31,696 bases of DNA from an uncultured Acetobacteraceae bacterium (lineage in GTDB: Bacteria; Pseudomonadota; Alphaproteobacteria; Acetobacterales; Acetobacteraceae). Location: NCBI GenBank assembly GCA_937930165.1, contig CALGVL010000153.1, forward strand, positions 1-31,696, read 5' to 3'. How positions within the stretch are numbered: position 1 is the first letter of the stretch; every line of letters starts with the position of its first letter. The notes under the pieces were generated by a model. The model was not told the origin of the DNA and made no database searches. It worked only from the letters and a program-made list of their open reading frames with translations. Made by a program: the position numbers and the translations under genes. Shown in pieces: positions 1 to 7,318 of this stretch.

Positions 1-102
1 GCTGTGCCGCCGCCGGCAGCCGCGGCAAGGCGGCGCCGCCGGCGCGAGGACTGAACCGCCGCTGCCCTGCGGAACGGCGGCGGTCCAAGGAAGGAAACGG
101 GA
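1..102. other. Window edge and leader of Bug gene, with hairpin
   Basis: No complete gene fits here. A very GC-rich reading frame from base 1 stops at 52-54 and could be the end of an upstream gene, but its composition (Ala, Pro, Arg only) is not convincing. A perfect 8-bp inverted repeat (ACCGCCGC at 55-62, GCGGCGGT at 77-84, 14-base loop) may be a terminator of the upstream gene, although no T-run follows. A purine-rich Shine-Dalgarno stretch (AAGGAAGG, about 88-95) precedes the ATG at 103. Confidence 0.4.
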
Positions 103-1033
103 ATGGTCGCAAGGAGGACCGTGCTGCTGGCCGCGGCGGTGCTGCCCGGGATGGCGCTTGCGCAGGAATTCCGGACCGGCCCATTCAGGTGATCGTGCCA
201 TTCGTGCCCGGGGCCTCGGCCGACGGGGTGGCGCGCCTTCTGGCCACCGATCTCGGGCCGAGGCTGGAGCAGGCGATCGTCGTGACAACAAGGCCGGCGC
301 CGGCGGCTCGCTCGGCCTTTCGCTGCTGGCGCGGGCCACGCCGGATGGGCACATAATCGGCATCGGGGCGACCGGCGCCGTGGTCATCACCCCGCACACG
401 CCCGAGGCGACGCCGCTGAAGCCGCTGCAGCAGCTCGCGCCCGTGGCGAAGATCGCCGACATCCTGCTCGTCCTCGTCGCCAGCCGCCGGTCCGGCCTGA
501 CCTCGCTCGCCGAGGTCATCGCCCGCTCGAAATCGGCCGGGGAGGGGCTGAGCTATGGCACGACCGGCACCAACAGCGCCCAGCATCTCGCCGTCGAGCT
601 GCTGCGGAACGCCACGGGCGCGAGGCTGGTGCATGTTCCCTATCGGGGCAGCGCCCCGGCCGTGGCGGATGTGCTGGCGGGCACGCTGCCGCTGGCCTCG
701 GTGGACCTCGCCTCCGCCCTGCCGCATGTGCAGGCGGGGACCCTGACCGCCATCGCGGTCACCGGTCCGGCGCGGACGCCGCTGGCGCCCATGATCCCCA
801 CCGTCGCGGAAGCCGGGATCGCCGGCGACGCCGCCACCGCCTGGCTCGGCATCTTCGTCCCGGCAGGGATGCCGGAGTCGATCCTGCGGCGCCTGTGCAC
901 TGAGATCGGCGGCGTGGTCGGCAGCCCAGGGGCGAGGGAGCGGATCATGGCGCTCTCGGCCGGGCCCGCCTTCCTGCCCGCCGCCGATTTCGCGCGCTTC
1001 CTGCAGGCGGAGTCCGCCAAATGGGAAGCGTGA
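103..1033 (+). pseudogene. Bug-family solute receptor, broken by two frameshifts
   Basis: Remnant of a periplasmic substrate-binding protein of the Bug/TctC family, which captures small carboxylates for tripartite tricarboxylate transporters. The ATG at 103 follows a good ribosome site and opens a clear Sec signal peptide (MVARRTVLLAAAVLPGMALA), but that frame stops at 190-192. The family sequence continues in the next frame (PIQVIVPFVPGASADGVARL) from about 175. It then moves to the third frame near 283 (NKAGAGGSLGLSLLARATPDG) and stays open to the TGA at 1031-1033. Both shifts equal loss of one base: a CCC apparently reduced to CC near 172, and one base lost near 282. The remaining 250 residues keep typical Bug motifs such as HVPYRGSAPAVADVLAG. 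Either a recent pseudogene or two consensus errors. No transporter membrane genes (tctA/tctB) are adjacent, which is usual for these orphan receptors. Confidence 0.85.
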
Positions 1034-1056
1034 TCGCCTCGCTGCGCCCGGACCCG

Positions 1057-1083
1057 GATCGCCCTGGCGTGACCAGGGCGATC
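1057..1083. terminator. Bidirectional hairpin terminator
   Basis: A perfect 11-bp inverted repeat, GATCGCCCTGG and CCAGGGCGATC, with a five-base loop (CGTGA) sits in the 55-base gap between the convergent Bug gene (stop at 1033) and the efflux operon (stop at 1089). There is no T-run on either side, which is common for terminators in high-GC alphaproteobacteria. Position and perfect symmetry make a shared terminator the best reading. Confidence 0.65.
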
Positions 1084-1088
1084 GCAGC

Positions 1089-2468
1089 CTATTCCCCCGG
1101 CAGAAGGCCAAGGGCCTGATGCAGGCGTGACGCTGCGCGCCCCAGCTCGACCTCCGCCAGGGCGGCGGCGGCGGCGGCCTCAAGCTGGAGCTGGCGCACC
1201 CGGAACAGGTCGAATCCGCCGATCTCGCCGCTGCGGAAAGCGCTGCGCGCAGCATTCGACTGTTGGTCGGCGACGGCGCGCCGCTCGGCGGCGAGCCGCC
1301 ACGAGTCCTCCGCCGCGGCCAGCGCAAGGCGGGCCTGGCGGATCTCGCCTTCCACCACGCGCCGGGTCTGCAGCAGCTCCGCCTGGGCGCGGGTCCGCTC
1401 CGCCTCTGCATCCGCTCGGCGGGGGGCGTTGCGCGCTTCCGTGGCAAGCGGCAGGCGCAGGCGCAGGCCGAGCGACACGCCATCCTCCGTCAGCGGCCCG
1501 CCCTGATGCCGCAGGAAGACGCCGAGTTCGGGGTTGTCCCGCGGCGTCGCGGCGACAAGCCGGGACCGCGCCTCGGCCGTGTCCAGCGCCGCCTGCGCCG
1601 CGCGCACTGCCGGATGGGTGGTGCCGTCCGATGCCGGGCGGCGTTGCGGGGCCGCGGCGACGGGCGGCGGGGCGGAGAGGGCGAGCGTGCTGCCGCCGGT
1701 CAGCGTGCGATAGGCGACCTCCGCCCGGCGCAGGCCGGCTTCCGCGCGGACGAGTTCCAGCTCCGCCGCCAGCACCTCGTTGCGGCCGAGCAGCGCCTCC
1801 GTGCCGGAGATGTCGCCCAGGGTGGCCCGCCGCTCGAAGTCATGCGCGATGTCCCGTGCGGTGGCAACGCGCTGGCGCGCGACACGCAGCTCGGCCTCGG
1901 CCGCGCGCACCGTCCAGTAGGCGTCCCGCAGCAGCGCCGCCACTTCCAGCCGCCGCAGGGCGAGCCGGCGCTCCTGCTCGGCGGTGCCGGCCGTGACCGT
2001 GCCTGCCAGGGCGCCACGCTGGCCCGGCAGCCAGAGCGGCGCCGCCAGCTCGATATCCATCTCCCGCGCCTCCCGCGGGCCGCGGGTGTCGGAGCGGAAG
2101 GAGCCGCCGATGGCCGGCGCCCCCGGTATCGGGGAGCGCACCAGCGCATTCCGCGCCCGCACCGCCTCGCGCTGCGCCGCGATCGCCCTGGCGGTGGCAT
2201 CGACCTCCATGGCGGCGTCGAGATCGCGCCCCAGGGCCTCCGGTTCGGGCGCGGGCAGCGAGGCTGGCGGCCTGGGCGCCTCCCCGCGGCGCCGGGGGCG
2301 CGGCGGTGGCGTCGGCCGCTGCGGCAGGAATGGGGCGGTGGGGTTGGCCTCCGGCGAGGGGGCGAGCGGCCGTGGCGAGAGCGGGGTTTGCTGCGCCCCG
2401 GCCCCGCCGGCGGCGCCCATGGCGAGGAGCGCCAGCCCGAGGGCGGCGGTTCTGGAAAGGCCTGGCAT
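1089..2468 (-). CDS. TolC/CzcC-type outer-membrane efflux channel
   Basis: Outer-membrane factor of a tripartite heavy-metal efflux system, expected to form the trimeric exit duct for the pump encoded just upstream. The 459-residue product starts with a Sec signal peptide (MPGLSRTAALGLALLAMGAA, cleavage near AGAQQ). A proline-rich stretch at about residues 30-78 follows, and the rest is a long alpha-helical region of Ala/Leu/Arg/Glu-rich repeats typical of the OEP fold, for example a segment rich in RAEAGLRRAEVAYRTLTGG. The start was chosen because the ATG lies five bases after the pump stop, has GGAG upstream and gives a clean signal peptide. An upstream extension of the same frame runs inside the pump gene and is rejected. 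Last gene of the operon, ending at the hairpin at 1057-1083. The proline-rich linker is longer than I would expect for CzcC. Confidence 0.85.
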   Translation of the reverse strand: MPGLSRTAALGLALLAMGAAGGAGAQQTPLSPRPLAPSPEANPTAPFLPQRPTPPPRPRRRGEAPRPPASLPAPEPEALGRDLDAAMEVDATARAIAAQREAVRARNALVRSPIPGAPAIGGSFRSDTRGPREAREMDIELAAPLWLPGQRGALAGTVTAGTAEQERRLALRRLEVAALLRDAYWTVRAAEAELRVARQRVATARDIAHDFERRATLGDISGTEALLGRNEVLAAELELVRAEAGLRRAEVAYRTLTGGSTLALSAPPPVAAAPQRRPASDGTTHPAVRAAQAALDTAEARSRLVAATPRDNPELGVFLRHQGGPLTEDGVSLGLRLRLPLATEARNAPRRADAEAERTRAQAELLQTRRVVEGEIRQARLALAAAEDSWRLAAERRAVADQQSNAARSAFRSGEIGGFDLFRVRQLQLEAAAAAALAEVELGRAASRLHQALGLLPGE

Positions 2469-2473
2469 CCGCG

Positions 2474-5400
2474 CTACTCCGCCTGCACCGCATAGGGCGC
2501 CGCGTGCCGCGCCGCTTCCGGCCGGGACGCGGCCAGGATTGCTGCCCGCGGCAGGGCGAAGCGGGAATAGAGGATGGGCAGCAGCACCAGGGTCAGCGTC
2601 GTCGCCGTGACCAGTCCGCCGATCACCACCACCGCCAGCGGCCGCTGGATCTCCGCACCCGGGCCGGTGGCGAAGAGGAAGGGCACCAGGCCGAAGGCGG
2701 CGATGCAGGCGGTCAGCGTCACCGGCGTCATGCGCCGCTTGGCGCCCTCCATCACCGCCTCGGCCAGGGACAGCCCTTCCTCGGCGATCAGCCGGTTGAT
2801 GTAGGAGATCAGCACCACGCCATTCAGCACCGCGATGCCGATCAGCGCGATGAAGCCGACCGAGGCGGGGACGGAGAGGAACTCGCCCGAGAGCCACAGC
2901 CCGATGACGCCGCCGATCACCGCGAAGGGCACATTGCAGAAGACCAGCGCCGCCTGCCGCACCGAATTGAAGGTGAAGTAGAGCAGCAGGAAGATAAGCG
3001 AGAGCGCGATCGGCACCACGATGGCCAGCCTGGCCGAGGCACGCTGCTGGTTCTCGAATTGCCCGCCCCATTCCAGCCGGTAGCCGGGCGGGATCTGAGC
3101 ACGTTCCGCCACCGCCGCCTGTGCCTCCTGCACGAAGCCCACCAGGTCGCGGCCGCGCACATTGGCCAGGATGGTGGCGTAGCGCTGGGTGCCCTCGCGG
3201 ATCACCTGGATTGGCCCTTCCTCCTCCTCGATCCGCGCCACCTGGGAGAGGGCGACGGTGCGGCCGCCGGGAAGCGCCAGGACCAGGCGCTGCAGGTCGG
3301 CGGCGGAGCGGCGCAGGCTGCCTTCGCCGCGCAGCATCAGCGGGATGCGCCGATCCTGCTCCAGCACGATGCCCATCTGGCGCCCGTCCACCCAGGCGCG
3401 CAGTGCCTGTTGCACGTCCCGCACGTTCAGGCCCAGCCGACCGGCAGCGAAGCGGTCGATCTCCACTTTCAGGTATTTCATTCCCTGGTTGCGCAGGGCG
3501 AAGACGTCGGAGGCTCCCGGAACGCTTCGCATCGCCTCCGCCACCTGCCGGGCGATGTTGTTCAGCTCGGCGATGTCGTAGCCGAAGACCTTCACCACCA
3601 CGTCGCCACGGGCGCCGATGATCATCTCCTGCACCCGCATGTCGATCGGCTGGTTGATGGCGTAGGAAATGCCGGGGAAGCCATCCAGCACCTTGCGGAC
3701 CTCGTTCACCACGAAGTCCGGATCCTCCTTGTTCCGCCATTCGGAGCGCGGAGCGATGGTCAGGAAAAGATCGCTGTCGTTCAGCCCGACCGGATCGATG
3801 CCCAGCTCATCCGCCCCGGCACGGCCCATGATGCCGCGCACCTCGGGCACCGCCGCCATGATCTCCTGCTGCAGCAACAGGTCGGTTTCCGCCGCCTCCT
3901 CCACGCTGATGGTGGGATGCTTGCGGACCGTGACCACCGGCGTCCCCTCATCCATCACCGGCATGAAGGTGGAGCCGATGCGGGTGTAAAGCACCCCCGC
4001 CACGACGAGCCCGGTCAGGGCCACCGCGCCGACCTTCAGCGGGTTGCGCATGGCCCAGGCCAGGAAGGGATCGTAGATGGCGTGCAGCCGCCGCACCAGC
4101 CAGGGCTCCCGCGCATGGCCGCCGGCCTTCAGCAGGGTCGCGGCCAGCGCCGGGACGATGGTGAGCGAGAGCAGCAGCGCCGCGCACAGGGCGAAGGCGA
4201 TGGTCAGCGCCACCGGCGCGAAGAGCCGCCCCTCCAGCCCCTGCAGCGAGAGCAGAGGGAGGAAGACGGTGACGATGATGATGACGCCGGAGACCAGCGG
4301 CACCGCTACTTCCCGCACCGCCTCGCCGGTCAGGCGTAGCCGGTGCGGGAGGTCCGTCTTGCCCTTGGTATGGGAGAGGCGGTGCGCCACGTTCTCCACC
4401 ACCACCACCGCGCAATCCACCAGCAGGCCGATGGCGATGGCCAAGCCGCCGAGCGACATGATGTTGGCCGAGATCCCGGTCAGCCGCATGATGCCGAAGG
4501 TCGCCAGCACCGCCAGGGGCAGGGCAAGCGAGACGACCAGCGCCGCGCGCAGGTTGCCGAGGAAGAGGACCAGCAATATGGCGACCAGCGCCACCGCTTC
4601 CAGCAGCACCTTCTGCACGGTCCAGACCGCCTTCTCGATCAGGTCGTTCCGGTCGTAGAAGATCTCGATCCGGACGCCTTCGGGAAGCTGCTTCTGGATC
4701 TCCGCCAGCTTCGCCTTGGCCCCGTTCACCACCGTGCGGGCATTGGCGCCGCGCAGGCCGAGGACGATGCCCCAGACTGCCTCGCCCTCGCCGTTGCGGG
4801 TGACCACGCCATTGCGGGCCAGCGCGCCGAAGCGCACATCCGCAACATCGGAGACGCGCACCACACCGGTCGGATGCGCCGCGACGACGATGGAGCGAAT
4901 GTCCTCCAGGCTGCGGACGCGACCCACGGCACGGACCAGCAGCGCTTCCTCCCCGTCGCGCACGCGCCCGGCGCCGTCATTGCGGTTGTTTTGCGACAGC
5001 GCCTCGGCCAGCATTTCGGTGGTGATGCCGCGCGCCGCCATGGCGGCGGCATCGGGCACCACCTCATAGGTGCGGACGAAGCCGCCCAGGGTGTTCACAT
5101 CGGCAATGCCGGGCAGGCCGCGCAATTGCGGGCGGATGGTCCAGTCGAGCAGGGTGCGCCGCTGCGTGGGTGTCAGCGTCCCGCCCTCCACCGTGAACAT
5201 CAGCATCTCGCCCAGCGGCGTGACCACCGGCGCCAGCCCGCCCGAGACGCCGTCCGGCAGGATGTCCTCCAGATCGTCCAGGCGCTGGTCCACCTGGGTG
5301 CGCGCCCAGTAGATGTCGGTGCCGGGCGCGAATTCGAAGGTCATCAATGTGGTGGCGTAGCGGGTAATGGAGCGGATATTGACCAGGTTGGGGATGCCCT

Positions 5401-5620
5401 TCATCGCCAGCTCGACCGGATTGGTCACCTGGCTTTCCAGCTCCTCCGGCGGCAGGCCGGGGGCCTGCATCGCCACCAGCACCTGGGTGGGCGAGACATC
5501 CGGGAAGGCGTCGATCGGCAATTTGCGATAGGCATCCACCCCCCAGACGATGATGCCGATGGTCGCGAGCAGCGCGAGCAGGCGCTGGCGCAGCGCCAGG
5601 TCAACCAGGCGTCCGAGCAT
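2474..5620 (-). CDS. Heavy-metal efflux RND pump, CzcA/CusA family
   Basis: Inner-membrane proton antiporter that drives metal cations from periplasm or cytoplasm through the CzcB/CzcC complex. The 1048 residues match the family length and layout: a first helix, a large periplasmic loop with the early hallmark KLPIDAFPDVSPTQV, helices 2-6 with TM4, a second periplasmic loop, then helices 8-12 near the C-terminus. TM4 reads AIAIGLLVDCAVVVVEN, with a single Asp at residue 402 as the likely proton-relay residue. This pattern belongs to the HME (heavy metal) branch rather than to AcrB-type drug pumps, which carry a double Asp. The Cys directly after the Asp is noteworthy. Exact metal (Cu/Ag or Co/Zn/Cd/Ni) cannot be decided by eye; no Met-rich N-terminal extension like that of CusA partners was seen. 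The start has a GGGGG purine box 13 bases upstream and lies six bases after czcB. Confidence 0.92.
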   Translation of the reverse strand: MLGRLVDLALRQRLLALLATIGIIVWGVDAYRKLPIDAFPDVSPTQVLVAMQAPGLPPEELESQVTNPVELAMKGIPNLVNIRSITRYATTLMTFEFAPGTDIYWARTQVDQRLDDLEDILPDGVSGGLAPVVTPLGEMLMFTVEGGTLTPTQRRTLLDWTIRPQLRGLPGIADVNTLGGFVRTYEVVPDAAAMAARGITTEMLAEALSQNNRNDGAGRVRDGEEALLVRAVGRVRSLEDIRSIVVAAHPTGVVRVSDVADVRFGALARNGVVTRNGEGEAVWGIVLGLRGANARTVVNGAKAKLAEIQKQLPEGVRIEIFYDRNDLIEKAVWTVQKVLLEAVALVAILLVLFLGNLRAALVVSLALPLAVLATFGIMRLTGISANIMSLGGLAIAIGLLVDCAVVVVENVAHRLSHTKGKTDLPHRLRLTGEAVREVAVPLVSGVIIIVTVFLPLLSLQGLEGRLFAPVALTIAFALCAALLLSLTIVPALAATLLKAGGHAREPWLVRRLHAIYDPFLAWAMRNPLKVGAVALTGLVVAGVLYTRIGSTFMPVMDEGTPVVTVRKHPTISVEEAAETDLLLQQEIMAAVPEVRGIMGRAGADELGIDPVGLNDSDLFLTIAPRSEWRNKEDPDFVVNEVRKVLDGFPGISYAINQPIDMRVQEMIIGARGDVVVKVFGYDIAELNNIARQVAEAMRSVPGASDVFALRNQGMKYLKVEIDRFAAGRLGLNVRDVQQALRAWVDGRQMGIVLEQDRRIPLMLRGEGSLRRSAADLQRLVLALPGGRTVALSQVARIEEEEGPIQVIREGTQRYATILANVRGRDLVGFVQEAQAAVAERAQIPPGYRLEWGGQFENQQRASARLAIVVPIALSLIFLLLYFTFNSVRQAALVFCNVPFAVIGGVIGLWLSGEFLSVPASVGFIALIGIAVLNGVVLISYINRLIAEEGLSLAEAVMEGAKRRMTPVTLTACIAAFGLVPFLFATGPGAEIQRPLAVVVIGGLVTATTLTLVLLPILYSRFALPRAAILAASRPEAARHAAPYAVQAE

Positions 5621-5626
5621 GCGCGG

Positions 5627-6805
5627 TCAGCCCCCGTAGGCTTCGGTGAGTTCGGCGAGGAGGGTGAGGATGCCGCGCACCGCGATGCGGTCCTCCGGCG
5701 CCAGGCCGGCGCGGATGGAAGTGACGTTCGGCCCCTCCGCGATCACCGTGACGGGCCGGGCGCGAAAGCCTTCGGGCGTGCGCAGGAAGACCCAGGACTG
5801 GCCGGCATGCCGCACCACGCTGCCGGCCGGGACGCGCCATTGCGGCGAGCCGTTCGGCCGGAGGGCGACGCTGGCGCTCACCACCTGGCCGGGCCGCAGC
5901 GCCTCCGCTCCCGCGTCCACCTCCACCACGGCCGCGACGGACTGGGTTCTCGGATCGACGCTGCGGCCGAGGCGCAGGACCTCGCCCTGAGCGGCGGTGC
6001 CGGGGATGCTGACGCGGGTGGAGGGCTCCACCGCTGCCGCCTGGGACAGCGGCACCTGCAGGTTGATCCAGAGCGGCCGCAGCCGGGCGATATCGAAGAG
6101 CGGCGCGGCGGCGGCGACGCGCTCGCCGGCGGTGGCGCGCACCTCCAGCACCACGCCATCCGTCGGCGCCATGACGGTCAGGGAGGCGGCCAGGCGCCGG
6201 TGCTCGCGCAGCTCGCGGATGTCCTCCTCGGCCATGCCGAGGAGGGCGAGCATCTGCTCCCGCTCCTCCAGCGTGGTGCGGGCGAAGTCGTAATCGGCGC
6301 GGGTGGTCAGCAGGCGGCGCTCGGCGATGATGCGCTCCCGGGCCAGCTGCTCGTCGCGGCGCAGCTTCTCCCGGGCGAGCTGCTCGGCGGAGAGGGCCTG
6401 CAGATACAGGCGCTGGGCTTCCAGCAGGTCGGTGCTGCGCAGCCGGGCGAGCGGCTGTCCGGCACGCACCGGCTCGTTCGGCGCGACCAGCACGGTTTCC
6501 AGCAGCCCGGCGGCAGGCGCTGCCACCACGCGGAGCTGGTGGGGCGGCACGCTGACCGTGCCGGGCAGCACGGTCTGGGCCGTGCCGGCCTCCGGCTCCA
6601 CCTGTGCCAGTTCGATGCCGGCGGCACGGAATTGGCGCTCCTCGATCGGGAGCAGGACATCGCCGGCCGCCGGCCAGGCAGGGTCCGGGAGGCCGGCGGT
6701 CAGCAGCAGGGCAAGCACGGAGCAGGCGCAGGCGCGGACCAGTGCGCGCAGGCACAAGGGCAAGTTCGGCGACCCCCGAATAGTGTTGTCGGCCCCCGGG
6801 CGCAT
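5627..6805 (-). CDS. Periplasmic adaptor (membrane fusion) protein, CzcB-like
   Basis: Periplasmic adaptor that joins the RND pump to the outer-membrane channel. The 392-residue product has a hydrophobic export segment (about residues 22-46, ending near WPAAGDV), then a barrel-sandwich/lipoyl half motif (APAAGLLETVLVAPNEPVRA). A helical hairpin follows (about 130-195, rich in QRLYLQALSAEQLAREKLRR), then the second lipoyl half (APTDGVVLEVRATAGERV), a beta-barrel and a membrane-proximal C-terminal domain. It is the first gene of the operon, six bases before the pump gene. The start is uncertain. The ATG at 6805 has only a weak ribosome site and leaves a long polar N-terminus; a TTG about 14 codons further in would give a more standard signal peptide. 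No His-rich metal-binding N-terminal tract is present. Confidence 0.88.
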   Translation of the reverse strand: MRPGADNTIRGSPNLPLCLRALVRACACSVLALLLTAGLPDPAWPAAGDVLLPIEERQFRAAGIELAQVEPEAGTAQTVLPGTVSVPPHQLRVVAAPAAGLLETVLVAPNEPVRAGQPLARLRSTDLLEAQRLYLQALSAEQLAREKLRRDEQLARERIIAERRLLTTRADYDFARTTLEEREQMLALLGMAEEDIRELREHRRLAASLTVMAPTDGVVLEVRATAGERVAAAAPLFDIARLRPLWINLQVPLSQAAAVEPSTRVSIPGTAAQGEVLRLGRSVDPRTQSVAAVVEVDAGAEALRPGQVVSASVALRPNGSPQWRVPAGSVVRHAGQSWVFLRTPEGFRARPVTVIAEGPNVTSIRAGLAPEDRIAVRGILTLLAELTEAYGG

Positions 6806-7318
6806 GGCTCAACGCCCAGGGTGGATGCCACGCCCGCCCCCAATGGGGTTCCGCGTGGGTCGGCTCAACAGGCCCGGTCCCAGGGACGCAGGCGCACCAC
6901 ATTGCATGCGGTCTGCAGCGCCGGCCGACGGCCCTACAATGGAGGATTGGTAATGATCCTGCAATCCCCGGCGGCGTCTCAGAGATCACGGCAAGGTGAG
7001 GATGGCGCCTGACCCGGCTTGGCACGCCCTGCCCCGCCCGGCTCCCGGCCTGCGCCACCCCGGCATTCCGGATGCCGCCCGGGCGAGGGCGCAACCTTAC
7101 GCCTCCGCCCGCGTCGGTCCGCCAGTGCGTTGCCTCCCAAGGTGACGGTTTGAGAATTGAACCTGCGCGGTCGCCCCGTTATGAGCGGGCCAGGGCCATG
7201 ATCAGGCTTGCCGAAGGGCAGGTCCGGACGCCTCCGGGAAGATGCGGGCTCCCGCCGCTTAGCCGCCATTCCGCCCACCCTTGGCTGGCGTGGGCTCGTC
7301 ACGAGGAACATTCCTGAC
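6806..7318. promoter_or_regulatory. Divergent control region, efflux operon / MHYT kinase
   Basis: This 513-base gap separates the efflux operon (left) from the sensor kinase (right) and should hold both promoters. Visible features: a TACAAT -10-like box on the plus strand at 6935-6940, directly followed by GGAGGA; a 6-bp hairpin CGGCAT-loop-ATGCCG at 7061-7077; a TTGAGCC heptamer repeated on the minus strand just upstream of and at the czcB start (within 6808-6815 and 6862-6870); and a tRNA-Met-like stretch near 7150-7220. I see no CueR/MerR-type dyad with a long spacer. Assignments of promoters are tentative. Confidence 0.35.
6953..7012 (+). CDS. Possible 19-codon leader peptide
   Basis: A short frame (MILQSPAASQRSRQGEDGA) starts at an ATG placed six bases after a strong GGAGGA ribosome site (6941-6946), which itself abuts a TACAAT -10-like box. 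Composition is unremarkable (no Cys/His/Met cluster), so a metal-sensing leader is not indicated. It could be a leader of the transcript for the MHYT kinase, whose GTG lies 306 bases downstream, or chance. Supported only by the translation signals. Confidence 0.22.
   Translation: MILQSPAASQRSRQGEDGA

Noticed and set aside
2474..5620. AcrB/MexB-type drug efflux pump
   Set aside because: TM4 has one Asp in the HME-type pattern rather than the Asp-Asp pair of drug pumps, and the first periplasmic loop and partner proteins fit the CzcCBA/CusCBA group.
2306..7012. Long plus-strand open frames opposite the efflux operon
   Set aside because: Products are rich in His, Gln, Arg and Asp without motifs, as expected antisense to GC-rich membrane protein genes. 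The minus-strand genes carry full family similarity and operon spacing.
7150..7220. A functional tRNA-Met gene on the minus strand
   Set aside because: Anticodon loop and the start of the T arm look right, but T-stem and acceptor stem do not pair and spacing is off. Kept only as a weak relic finding.
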